DNA of 64,000 nucleotides. Origin: Janthinobacterium sp. LM6 (lineage in GTDB: Bacteria > Pseudomonadota > Gammaproteobacteria > Burkholderiales > Burkholderiaceae_D). The notes beneath the pieces are model-generated. The model searched no databases. It was not told where the DNA came from and worked only from the letters and a program-made list of their open reading frames with translations. Below, piece by piece: positions 15,563-23,432 of this stretch. Where the stretch lies: the NCBI RefSeq assembly GCF_002002885.1, contig NZ_CP019510.1:5022001-5086000 (forward strand). Reading direction: 5' to 3'. Every line of letters starts with the position of its first letter. Position 1 is the stretch's first letter. A program made the translations under genes and the position numbers.

Positions 15563-16150
15563 CTAGTTGCCCGCCTTGACGGCGATGAATTCGCCCTTGC
15601 CGACCGTCGCCAGGCACGCCGTGTAGCGGCTGTCGGCGCGGATGGCGTCGATAAAACCGGCCATGTCCGCGTAGTGCGAACTGGCGTTGTCGACCACCAG
15701 CACGCCGCCCGCCGCCAGCACGCGGTCCAGCTGCGGCCACCACTGTTCATATTGCTGGCGCGCGGAATCGAGGAAGATGAAATCGTAGGCACCGTCAGCC
15801 GCATCGCGCAGCACGTCGCCCGCGTCTGCCAGCAGCTGACCGATCACGCCTTGCAGTTGCGCGCGCGCAAAGTTGGCATGCGCCATGTCGAACTTGTCCT
15901 GCGCCTTTTCCACCGTCACCACGCTGCCGCCCAGCGCCTGCACGGCGCGCGCCAGCCACAGGGTGGAATAGCCGTTCGAGGTGCCGATTTCCAGCACCCG
16001 CCGCGCACCGCGCGCATGCACCAGCACGGCCAGCAGCTCGCCCGTGTCGCGCGTAATATTGAGCATGCGGCTGGCGCGTTCCGTGTGCGCCGCATCGTTG
16101 CTGCTGCCGAAGGCTTCGAGTTCGCTCAACAGGGTATCAATGTCCGGCAT
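15563..16150 (-). CDS. O-methyltransferase, class I SAM-dependent
   Basis: 195 residues from the ATG at 16150, preceded by AAGGAG; the longer frame has no ribosome site. It matches the small-molecule O-methyltransferase family 3 (catechol/caffeoyl-CoA type): GELLAVLVHARGARRVLEIG (SAM motif I), TSNGYSTLWLARAV, the acidic VTVEKAQ, and YDFIFLDSARQQYEQWWPQL with the metal-binding Asp, then GGVLVVDNASSHY. Such enzymes methylate hydroxyl groups with SAM and Mg2+. No neighbour suggests the substrate. Confidence 0.87.
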   Translation of the reverse strand: MPDIDTLLSELEAFGSSNDAAHTERASRMLNITRDTGELLAVLVHARGARRVLEIGTSNGYSTLWLARAVQALGGSVVTVEKAQDKFDMAHANFARAQLQGVIGQLLADAGDVLRDAADGAYDFIFLDSARQQYEQWWPQLDRVLAAGGVLVVDNASSHYADMAGFIDAIRADSRYTACLATVGKGEFIAVKAGN

Positions 16151-16188
16151 GATGGCTCCTTGCTCAAAGCACCAGCATAGCAAAAAAA

Positions 16189-17079
16189 CTAGGCGCTGGC
16201 GCGGCGCAGGGGGCGCTTCAGGGTTTGCACCATCACCACGCCCAGCAGGGTCACGCCGCCGCCGATCACGTCATAGCTGTGCAAGGTTTCACCGAGGAAC
16301 AGCATGGCGATGATGACCGTGAACACGGGCAGCAGATTCATCAAGGTCGTGGCGCGGCTCGGTCCCAGCTTGGCCAGGCCGTGCATCCACAAGAACGGCG
16401 CGATGATGGACGCGGGGATGCCGGCAAACAGCACCAGCGGCAAGCCGGCGCCGGTGACGGGCGGCGCGGACTGGCTCAGGTAATACACGAACAGCACGGG
16501 CACGGCGCACCACACCTGGATCAGCAAGGAGTGCCAGTTATTCAGGGGAATCTTCCAGCGCTTGAGCAGCACGCCATAGCCCGCATACGACAAACACGCC
16601 AGCAGCATCAGGGCGTCGCCCACGGCCGCGCCATGGGAGATCAGGGCGGCCGGGTCGCCGTGACTGAGCAGGTAGCCGAGTCCCAGCAGCGACACGAAAC
16701 CGCCGAACACGCCGCCCACGGTGGGCGCCTCCTTCAACACCAGCACGGACAGGCCCACGGCCAGCAGCGGCATCATCGATGCCAAAATGCCCATGTTGGT
16801 GGCCGTCGTCGTTTGCGCGGCGATGTAGGCGAGGCACTGGTACATCACCATGCCCAACATACCCAGCACAAACAGTTTCCCAAGATATGGTTTCACCACG
16901 GCCCGCTGCTTCCACACTGGACGCGCGAACACCAGCGCCAGCAGCACGCCGGCCAGCAGCCAGCGGTAGAACGAGATGGCGGCCGGGTCGATCACGCCGA
17001 CGGCCAGCTTGCTGACGATGGTATTGATGGCCCAGATCAACACGGCGATCACGGGAAACAGATAATGCTTGGCTTTCAT
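16189..17079 (-). CDS. EamA/DMT family transporter
   Basis: 296 residues from the ATG at 17079, seven bases after GGAG. Ten predicted membrane helices in two EamA repeats, the normal DMT (drug/metabolite) layout: the first repeat includes WAINTIVSKLAVGVIDPAAISFYRW, the second GYGVLLKRWKIP and LGPSRATTLMNLLPVFTVIIAMLFLGETL. These proteins usually export amino acids, metabolites or toxic compounds across the inner membrane. A divergently transcribed AraC regulator begins about 100 bases away and is the obvious candidate regulator. Confidence 0.92.
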   Translation of the reverse strand: MKAKHYLFPVIAVLIWAINTIVSKLAVGVIDPAAISFYRWLLAGVLLALVFARPVWKQRAVVKPYLGKLFVLGMLGMVMYQCLAYIAAQTTTATNMGILASMMPLLAVGLSVLVLKEAPTVGGVFGGFVSLLGLGYLLSHGDPAALISHGAAVGDALMLLACLSYAGYGVLLKRWKIPLNNWHSLLIQVWCAVPVLFVYYLSQSAPPVTGAGLPLVLFAGIPASIIAPFLWMHGLAKLGPSRATTLMNLLPVFTVIIAMLFLGETLHSYDVIGGGVTLLGVVMVQTLKRPLRRASA

Positions 17080-17181
17080 GCAAGTAACTCCACAATTCAA
17101 TGACTGCCATTTTCGCATGGTCCGATTCCATGGATATAATGAAAACCGGACAATCGATGCGAAGAACAGGACAAAGACACC

Positions 17182-17961
17182 ATGGCCAGCAACCAGCATT
17201 TCCCCGCCGTTTCCGACGCCCTGCCCTATCCCGTGTACTTTCGCCTCGACGACTATCACGCGCACCAGCAGTTCGATTACCAGAGCCATCCGTGGGGACA
17301 GCTCACGTATTGCTCCACGGGCGTGATGGAAATCATGGTGGCGGGCCAGCGCTACCTGTCGCCGCCCCAGTACGCCGTGTGGATACCGCCGGAAACTTTG
17401 CATGACGGCTATATCCGCCAGGATGTCGTGTTTCACTCTGCCTACATCGATGCCAGCCTGTGCGCGCAGCTGCCGGCGCAGCCGTGCGCGCTGGTATTGA
17501 GCCCCCTGCTGAAAGCCATCCTGGCCGACTTTGCCGAAAGAAACGTCACCACGCCCGCCAGCGAAGCCGACCAGCGCCTGGCGCAGGTGCTGGTCGACCA
17601 ATTGCAGCTGGCGCCGTGCAGCCGCAACTACCTGCCCGGCAGCGACGAGCCCGTCATCGCGGCGCTGCTGGCCGCCCTGCAGGCGGAGCCGGGAAGTAAC
17701 CGCTCACTTGCCGAATGGGCTGCGCAATTGCATGTGACCGAGCGCACCCTGGCCCGGCGCTGCCAGCGCGAACTGGGCATGCCGTTCGGCGAATGGCGCC
17801 AGCGCCAGCGCTTCCTGGCGGCCCTGCCCCTGCTGGAACAGGGAGACACCGTGCAGGCGATCGCGCTGGAACTGGGCTACAGCACGGCCTCCGCCTTCAT
17901 CGCCATGTTTCGCCGCCAGAGCGGCGGCACGCCGGACCAGTTCCGCCGCGGCCTGCGCTGA
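17182..17961 (+). CDS. AraC family transcriptional regulator with N-terminal cupin
   Basis: 259 residues. The N-terminal half (about 1-110) is an AraC-type cupin (HAHQQFDYQSHPWGQLTYCSTG style sequence with YAVWIPPETLHDG). The C-terminal double helix-turn-helix (about 155-255) has SLAEWAAQLHVTERTLARRC and DTVQAIALELGYSTASAFIAMFRRQSGGTPDQFRR. The start at 17182 follows AGGACA. A TATAAT hexamer at 17135-17140 in the shared intergenic space is a possible -10 for this gene. Divergent from an EamA transporter, so it probably senses the compound that transporter exports. Ligand unknown. Confidence 0.92.
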   Translation: MASNQHFPAVSDALPYPVYFRLDDYHAHQQFDYQSHPWGQLTYCSTGVMEIMVAGQRYLSPPQYAVWIPPETLHDGYIRQDVVFHSAYIDASLCAQLPAQPCALVLSPLLKAILADFAERNVTTPASEADQRLAQVLVDQLQLAPCSRNYLPGSDEPVIAALLAALQAEPGSNRSLAEWAAQLHVTERTLARRCQRELGMPFGEWRQRQRFLAALPLLEQGDTVQAIALELGYSTASAFIAMFRRQSGGTPDQFRRGLR

Positions 17962-17973
17962 AAAAGCGGGTCC

Positions 17974-17993
17974 GCTTTGTCATGCTTTGTCAT
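17974..17993 (+). repeat. Tandem 10-bp direct repeat GCTTTGTCAT x2
   Basis: GCTTTGTCAT at 17974-17983 is repeated at once at 17984-17993, between the AraC gene and the start of the 820-residue protein gene (18043). The repeats are one helical turn apart and each contains a TTGTCA hexamer that could serve as a -35. They may be a regulator site, or chance. Confidence 0.4.
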
Positions 17994-18042
17994 ATGGGGA
18001 TGCTAAAATTCAAACATCTTTCCAGAGAGCAAAAGGACGCGC

Positions 18043-20505
18043 ATGAACCCCAGCACTGACACGGCCACCGATACCCAAGGCAGCGAGGACATGCCCCAGG
18101 CATCAGCAATGGCCGTGACGGCGCCCGCGCCCATCAAGCTCGACAAGGAAGACATGCCCACCGTGCTGGGCAAGCTGCGCACGCTGGTGCAGGACAAGAC
18201 GCGCTTCGAGCCGCACGACATCACGCCGCTGGGCGAGGAAGACGTGCTGCAGGATTTTTCCCTGCAAGCCAATTACGCGCTCGAGGCACGCTTCGAGCAG
18301 CGCGTCATCAATGGCTATTTCGCGCCGGCGGGCAATGACTGCCGCTGCGGCTCGCATGAAGTGGGAGCGCTCGCTCACGCGCAGGAAAAGGAGCGGCTGC
18401 GCCGCGCGGCGAGCAAGCTCGACAATGCCTTGCGCCAGGCGGGCCAGGCCTACAACGGCGTCGAGGCGGGCGTCTACCTGCCGCACGCCGTCAAGTACTG
18501 GCACCTCGATACCTGCAGCAACTGCACCGGCCGCGGCCGCATCGGCTGTCACACCTGCCACGGCGCGACGACGGAAACGTGCTGGAACTGCCACGGCGGG
18601 CGCACCGTCAGCTGCGACGCCTATGGCTGCTATGGCAGCGGCAAGGTGTCGTGCTCGTATTGCAGCGGCAGCGGCACGGTGTCCGAGCAAGTCACCGATT
18701 ACGTCACGGTGCAAGTGCCCACTACCACCTACAGCAACGGCAGCTCGCACACCAGCTACCACAGCGAAACACGCACGCAATACCGCACGGAATATCGCTC
18801 TTGCTACCATTGCAGCTTCGGCAAGGTCAGCTGCAACACTTGCCACGGTTCCGGCAACATCAATTGCGGCACCTGCCGCGCCAGCGGCAAGGTTACGTGC
18901 CGCACCTGCAGCGGCGTGGGCGACTTGCGCTGCACCCCCTGCGACGGCTCCGGCAAGGTGGGCAAGGCGGCCTGGGTCGACGTGCACGTGGCGCCCGGCT
19001 ACAGCGTCAGCCTGCCCAAGCAGGCGCCCGACGACGCGCGCCGCATCCGCGACAAGGAGAGCGTGCACTCACTGGCCGCCATCGCCAGCAGCCTGGCCCT
19101 GGCGAAAGTGAGCATTTACAATGAAGACCAGCCGCAGGAAGTCGACGCCCTGTATGCGGCCAAGCTGCGCATCGTGCGGCTGGACGCATCGTGCAACGCG
19201 GAAAAGCACCACCTGGTGGCGTACGGCACGGACTTGCGCTGGCTGACCCTGGACGACATCGTGGAAAAGCTGCTGCGCGGCGACCTCAAGGCGCTCAGCG
19301 ACGCGCTGGCCGGCAGCTTGGATGACGGCCTGTTCTCGGCCCACGTCCAGGGTTTATTAACGCCGCTGCGCGACGTGGCCGCCTCGGAACTGAATGCGGA
19401 CGTGATCGAATCGGTCCTCAGCGGCGCCGCGGATCACGCGCACGTCGATGTCGTTTCCGCCGACTACGCGCAGAACGTGCGCACCTGCGTGCTCGGTGCC
19501 CTGCGCCAGGTCTACACGCGGCTGGCCAAGCAGTTCTGGTGGAAAAGTGCGCTGGCCGCGCTGGCCGCCGCCATCGCCGCCTGGTTCTTGGCCGGCCGCG
19601 GTGCGGCCGCCGTGGCCGGGCTGCTCGTCACGGGCGCCGGCTACTGGCTGTTCAACCGCAAGGTCAAGGCGGTACTCAGCGAGGCGCTGGGCGGCGAGCA
19701 GCAGGCCGAACGCGCCATGGGCATCGCCGGCAAGGGTCGCCGCAACCAGCTGGCGCAAGTGCTGATCCTCGCCCCCGCCAGCCTGGCCGTGCTGGCCGCC
19801 AGCTATGGCTTGCCCGCGCGCGTGCGCCCGGTTTCCGCGCCACAGCAAACGGCCATGGCGTCGGCGCCCGTCGCGCCGCATGCGCCGGCCGCCGTGCCGC
19901 AGGACGCGAGCAGCGCCAAGGCCGTCAAGCTGTACGAAAATGGCGACAAGGCGCAGGCCCTGGCCATGCTGGAAAGCCTGGTCGGCAAGGGCGACGCGGG
20001 CGCGTATGGCCTGTATGGCTGGATGCTGCTGATGGGCGAAGGCCAACCCGGCCCCGTCACGGCGCCGACGGCGCAGCAGCGCGCAGCGCGCCAGGTGGCC
20101 GCCAAGCCCCTGATCGGCAAGGGCCTGGTGAAGAACGACAGCTATGCGCTGACGGCGAAGGGCGTGATGCTGGCAGAAGGCTGGCAGGAACCGCGCAACA
20201 TGGCGCGCGGCCTCGACCTGCTGAAACAGGCCGCGAGCAAGGGCAATGTGCAAGCCATGCACTTATTGGGCCTGTACCACGTGCGCGGCTACCAGATCCC
20301 CGTCAACCACAAGGAAGCGCGCAAATGGTTCACCCTGGCCGCCGACAAGGGCAGCGCGGGCGACATCTATAACCTGGGCCTGATGGACTGGGAAGGCGCC
20401 GGATTAAAACGCCCGGACCGCGCCAGCGCCATGCAGCGCTGGAAGATCGCCGCCGCCATGGGAGAAGAGCGCGCGATCAAGGCCGTGGCCCAGGGACAGC
20501 CTTAA
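18043..20505 (+). CDS. DnaJ-type cysteine-rich repeat membrane protein with C-terminal Sel1 repeats
   Basis: 820 residues, starting after AAAAGGA. Residues 1-155 are polar. About 158-305 carry a long series of CxxC, CxxCxG and CxxCxGxG units like the DnaJ zinc-finger domain, interrupted by a Tyr/Ser/Thr-rich insert (about 215-250). Residues 306-495 form a globular region without recognised family. Two or three membrane segments follow (about 501-537 and 571-590). An Ala/Pro linker leads to Sel1-like repeats (about 630-815, with AMHLLGLYHVRGYQIP and DIYNLGLMDWEGAGL). No J domain is seen, so it is not a DnaJ. Likely a membrane-anchored scaffold or chaperone-like protein; function unknown. A large palindrome follows at once after the stop. 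Confidence 0.85.
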   Translation: MNPSTDTATDTQGSEDMPQASAMAVTAPAPIKLDKEDMPTVLGKLRTLVQDKTRFEPHDITPLGEEDVLQDFSLQANYALEARFEQRVINGYFAPAGNDCRCGSHEVGALAHAQEKERLRRAASKLDNALRQAGQAYNGVEAGVYLPHAVKYWHLDTCSNCTGRGRIGCHTCHGATTETCWNCHGGRTVSCDAYGCYGSGKVSCSYCSGSGTVSEQVTDYVTVQVPTTTYSNGSSHTSYHSETRTQYRTEYRSCYHCSFGKVSCNTCHGSGNINCGTCRASGKVTCRTCSGVGDLRCTPCDGSGKVGKAAWVDVHVAPGYSVSLPKQAPDDARRIRDKESVHSLAAIASSLALAKVSIYNEDQPQEVDALYAAKLRIVRLDASCNAEKHHLVAYGTDLRWLTLDDIVEKLLRGDLKALSDALAGSLDDGLFSAHVQGLLTPLRDVAASELNADVIESVLSGAADHAHVDVVSADYAQNVRTCVLGALRQVYTRLAKQFWWKSALAALAAAIAAWFLAGRGAAAVAGLLVTGAGYWLFNRKVKAVLSEALGGEQQAERAMGIAGKGRRNQLAQVLILAPASLAVLAASYGLPARVRPVSAPQQTAMASAPVAPHAPAAVPQDASSAKAVKLYENGDKAQALAMLESLVGKGDAGAYGLYGWMLLMGEGQPGPVTAPTAQQRAARQVAAKPLIGKGLVKNDSYALTAKGVMLAEGWQEPRNMARGLDLLKQAASKGNVQAMHLLGLYHVRGYQIPVNHKEARKWFTLAADKGSAGDIYNLGLMDWEGAGLKRPDRASAMQRWKIAAAMGEERAIKAVAQGQP

Positions 20506-20607
20506 GGAGCACCTGAGAAAAAGCCCATGGCGTTGTTGCGTTGCCTGGCCGTACGTTCGTACTGCCTGCGGCAACGCGCCTAGCCCTGAGCATTTTTCAG
20601 GCGCTCC
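20506..20607. repeat. 102-bp imperfect palindrome starting at the base after a stop codon
   Basis: Outer arms GGAGCACCTGA (20506-20516) and TCAGGCGCTCC (20597-20607) match at 10 of 11 positions. Middle arms GCGTTGCC (20538-20545) and GGCAACGC (20570-20577) are perfect. The centre GTACG-TT-CGTAC (20551-20562) is perfect. Outer and central arms share the centre 20556.5. It fills most of the gap between two convergent genes. It resembles a REP/MITE-like intergenic element or a long 3'-end hairpin; no T-run follows. Confidence 0.65.
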
Positions 20608-20644
20608 AGCAGAGCTGGCGGAAAAAGTCGCCGCTTTTTGATTT

Positions 20645-21289
20645 TTACACCGCCGCCAGCGCCTGCAAGGCCATCGGGTTCGGCGTCGGTTCGCCGACTT
20701 TGGTCAGCAGGTTGCGGTCCGTGTGGTGGAACGGTTCATCCTTGCCGCGGATCAACATGACCGTGTCCTCGTCGTAGCCCCAGGTGCCATCGGCGTGGAT
20801 ATCGACCTTGATGCGGTATTCGACGGTGGTGAATGCGTGTTCGAGGAAGGGGTTCGAGCAGATGCCGTAGGCCGTCGAATCGCGCTTGGCCACCAGTTCG
20901 AAACTGGTGGCGTCCGCCGTCGTCGTGCCGGACGCCATCGCGATCTGGCCGCGCGGGATGGCCAGGGTCTGGATCACGGCGCCCGTGGCCGGCTCCCACA
21001 GCCAGTAGCCCACCTGCTCATGATACGTCTTGACCTGGTCCGGCTTGGTGATGTGGATGTAGTAGCGCAAGCCGTAGAACAGTTGCGGGCCGTTGGTGAC
21101 GGGGTCGATCGGCTGCAGTTCGATGCGCTCGACGAAAGCCTGCTTGCGCGGGCCGTCGGCCTTCGGCTTGACGTCCAGGCCGCGCGTGCCCGTCCAGATG
21201 CCGGCCATGCCGGTCAGGGGACCGAGGTTGTTCAGGGTGTGCACGTCGGCGGACGGCTCGGTGTAGATATCTTCGGGAAAATCGCTCAT
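20645..21289 (-). CDS. FABP-like heme-binding beta-barrel protein
   Basis: 214 residues from the ATG at 21289 (MSDFPEDIY); a start at 21313 is also open. Sequence is typical of the nitrobindin-like/FABP-like beta-barrel family: LGPLTGMAGIWTGTRGLDV near the N terminus, FVERIELQPIDP, LWEPATGAVIQTLAIPRGQ and WGYDEDTVMLIRGKDEPFHHTDRNLL. Such proteins form a ten-stranded barrel, and nitrobindins bind heme through a C-terminal histidine; the HH pair near the C terminus is a candidate. The role in bacteria is not settled; peroxynitrite handling has been proposed for the family. No functional neighbour. Confidence 0.75.
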   Translation of the reverse strand: MSDFPEDIYTEPSADVHTLNNLGPLTGMAGIWTGTRGLDVKPKADGPRKQAFVERIELQPIDPVTNGPQLFYGLRYYIHITKPDQVKTYHEQVGYWLWEPATGAVIQTLAIPRGQIAMASGTTTADATSFELVAKRDSTAYGICSNPFLEHAFTTVEYRIKVDIHADGTWGYDEDTVMLIRGKDEPFHHTDRNLLTKVGEPTPNPMALQALAAV

Positions 21290-21367
21290 GCGGAAGTCTT
21301 CAAAATGGGGCAACAGTGCTTGCCGCCATTGTAAGACGCGCGCCCGCCGGCGGCAAAGCGCCAGCCG

Positions 21368-21892
21368 TCAGGGAAACTGCGTAGTGTGGCGTTCGATGAA
21401 CAGCAGGGCCGCGGCAGCCAGCGCCGGGCGCCGCGTTTCAAACACGTCCGCATCGCGCGCTTGCAGCAGGTTGGCGGCCACCTCGGGCAGTTTCAATTCG
21501 CCGGCAATGAACGCCGCCACCGCGTCGACATTCGCGTACAGGGCGCTGTCGAAGCCTTCCCAGTCCACATAGGCCAGCCACTCGGCCAGCATCACCACGC
21601 CGGCGACGGGCGGCGCCAGGGCCGCGATGCGCTCCAGGCGCAGCACGCTGTCGCTGCGGATATCTTCGTGCTGCAGCACGGCCAGCACCACGTGCTGCAG
21701 CGCGTCTTCCGGGTCGCGCCGGTATTTGTTCAGCAGGCGCTGCGTCAGCGTGTAGCGCTCGATGTCGATGCCGCGCAGGGCGGCCGCCACGTCGCCATCG
21801 TGCAGCGCCAGGTGGCGCGCCGCGCAAGCGACATCCACGCCCGCTTTCGCGGCGACGATATCGGTGAGCTGCCGCCGGCGCGCGTCATCCAT
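21368..21892 (-). CDS. Hypothetical protein coupled to map
   Basis: 174 residues from the ATG at 21892, two bases after the stop of the methionine aminopeptidase gene, so translation is probably coupled. No known domain is recognised. The sequence looks all-helical and soluble, with Ala/Leu-rich helices (VACAARHLALHDGDVAAALR, DALQHVVLAVLQHED, VAAFIAGELKLPEVAANLL) and an acidic-to-neutral charge. Length and codon use match its neighbours, so it is likely a real gene. Operon position suggests a link with protein maturation, but nothing in the sequence shows it. Confidence 0.75.
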   Translation of the reverse strand: MDDARRRQLTDIVAAKAGVDVACAARHLALHDGDVAAALRGIDIERYTLTQRLLNKYRRDPEDALQHVVLAVLQHEDIRSDSVLRLERIAALAPPVAGVVMLAEWLAYVDWEGFDSALYANVDAVAAFIAGELKLPEVAANLLQARDADVFETRRPALAAAALLFIERHTTQFP

Positions 21893-21894
21893 GC

Positions 21895-22698
21895 TTACAC
21901 CAGCGGGTCGGTCGAGCCGGTCAGGGTGAAAATCTCGAAACCCGTTTCCGTCACGGCCAGCGAGTGCTCGAACTGCGCCGACAGCGAGCGGTCTTTCGTC
22001 ACCGTCGTCCATTTGTCCGGCAAGACCTTGACCTGGTAGCTGCCCACGTTGAGCATCGGTTCGATCGTAAAAATCATGCCCGGTTCGAGCACGATGCCCG
22101 TGCCGGCGCGGCCATAGTGCAGCACTTGCGGCGTGTCGTGGAAGACCTGGCCCACGCCATGGCCGCAGAAGTCGCGCACGGAGGAAAAGCCCTGCGCCTT
22201 GGCCACCGCTTCGATGGCGGCGCCCACGTCGCCCAGGGTCGCGCCCGGGCGCACGGTGTGGATGCCGGCCATCATGGCTTCATACGCCGTGTTGACGAGG
22301 CGGTTGGCCAGGATGGAAACGGCGCCCACCTTGAAGGTGCGGCTGGTGTCGCCGAACCAGCCCTGGAACTTCGGCGTGACGTCGATGTTGAGGATGTCGC
22401 CCACTTTCAGGATCTTGGTCTCGGACGGGATGCCGTGCGTGACCACGTGATTGACGGAGATGCAGCTGGCGTGCTTGTAGCCGTGGTAATCGATGGTGCC
22501 GGGGATGGCGCCGGCGGCGCGCATGAATTCCTCGCACAGGGCGTCGAGCCTGGCCGTCGAGACGCCCGGTTTCACGAAAGGCGCGATGTAGTCGAGCGTG
22601 TCGGCGGCGATGCGGCCGGCCGCGCGCATGCCGATGAAGCCTTCTTCGTCGTGCAGGGGGATTTTCTTGCCGTGTTCAAGCTGGGTGGAATAGCGCAT
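21895..22698 (-). CDS. map: Methionine aminopeptidase, type I
   Basis: 267 residues, the standard type I length. Removes the initiator methionine from nascent proteins. The pita-bread metal ligands are visible: Asp106 (LNIDVTPK), Asp117 (WFGDTSR), His180 (FCGHGVG), Glu213 (FTIEPML) and Glu244 (AQFEHSLAV), plus the substrate-binding His88 in NHVVTHGIP. The gene lies between a TetR regulator and a hypothetical gene, not beside rpsB where the housekeeping copy usually sits in betaproteobacteria. It may therefore be a second copy, which cannot be settled within this window. Confidence 0.95.
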   Translation of the reverse strand: MRYSTQLEHGKKIPLHDEEGFIGMRAAGRIAADTLDYIAPFVKPGVSTARLDALCEEFMRAAGAIPGTIDYHGYKHASCISVNHVVTHGIPSETKILKVGDILNIDVTPKFQGWFGDTSRTFKVGAVSILANRLVNTAYEAMMAGIHTVRPGATLGDVGAAIEAVAKAQGFSSVRDFCGHGVGQVFHDTPQVLHYGRAGTGIVLEPGMIFTIEPMLNVGSYQVKVLPDKWTTVTKDRSLSAQFEHSLAVTETGFEIFTLTGSTDPLV

Positions 22699-22712
22699 GG
22701 TTTTCTTCTTGG

Positions 22713-23309
22713 TTAGTGTGTGGTGTGGGCGGCCCAGCCGCGCACGGCGTCGTGCGAGGCGCGCAGCATGGCGTCGACGCTGGCAGGTATCGGCCGCTCC
22801 TGGGTCAGGTAAGGCTTGACGACGGCTACGGGCGCGTCGATCAGGACGAATTTGAGCAGCATGTGATCCAGGTCAAGCTCGGTGGTGGCGGGCATGGCTT
22901 CGGCGCAGCGGACAAAGCAGGCATCGAGCGCCGCTTGCTCCTCTTCGACGGCGGCCAGCAATTCCTCGCTGAGGCCACTGCTGAAATCGGGGCTGTCCGC
23001 GCATTGCAGCAGGAAGCGCGCATACACGGGCTTGCGCCGGCACCAGTCCAGCAAGCCGTGCACGCCGGCCCAGGTGTCGCCGCCGAGCCAGCGGCTGGCC
23101 ACCTCCTCGCGGAAGTCGCTTTTCACGCGCAGCCAGGCGCGCGCCAAAATCGCGTTGCGCGAATCGAAGCGGTGATACACGGAGCCGATGGGCGCGCCGG
23201 CCTTGACGGCGATGGCGGCCATCGACACGGCGCCCACGCCGCACTGGGCGGCGACGGCGATCGCGCTGTCGATGAAGTTGTTTTCGTTGAATTTAGCGAG
23301 TCTGACCAT
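22713..23309 (-). CDS. TetR/AcrR family transcriptional regulator
   Basis: 198 residues. The N-terminal helix-turn-helix is visible in FIDSAIAVAAQCGVGAVSMAAIAVKAGAPIGSVYHRFDSRNAIL style sequence (about 10-55): a recognition helix with SVYHRF and a following RNAIL helix. The C-terminal ligand domain is poorly conserved, as usual for the family. A 30-bp perfect palindrome overlaps its start codon and is almost certainly its operator. Downstream on the same strand, 14 bases away, is map; divergent is amn. The regulator may control itself, map and perhaps amn. Confidence 0.9.
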   Translation of the reverse strand: MVRLAKFNENNFIDSAIAVAAQCGVGAVSMAAIAVKAGAPIGSVYHRFDSRNAILARAWLRVKSDFREEVASRWLGGDTWAGVHGLLDWCRRKPVYARFLLQCADSPDFSSGLSEELLAAVEEEQAALDACFVRCAEAMPATTELDLDHMLLKFVLIDAPVAVVKPYLTQERPIPASVDAMLRASHDAVRGWAAHTTH

Positions 23310-23337
23310 TCAAATAGAATACAGATTCTATTTGAAT
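23308..23337. promoter_or_regulatory. Perfect 13-bp inverted repeat, probable TetR operator
   Basis: ATTCAAATAGAAT (23308-23320) and ATTCTATTTGAAT (23325-23337) are exact reverse complements around the four-base spacer ACAG. The site overlaps the first two bases of the TetR start codon and lies about 95 bases from the amn start. It is strikingly AT-rich within GC-rich DNA. Its length and symmetry are typical of operators bound by TetR dimers. Confidence 0.85.
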
Positions 23338-23432
23338 CCGTCAAGCGGCCCGGTTCGCTGAAAAACGCGTCCAACGCGACTTGCCTTGCTGCCTTACAAT
23401 GGTATGCACGAACCGCTACAAGGAGAATCCGC

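Noticed and set aside
17974-17993. Tandem GCTTTGTCAT considered as a Pho box
   Set aside because: The period is 10 bp rather than the 11 bp of Pho half sites, and only two copies occur; left as an unassigned repeat.
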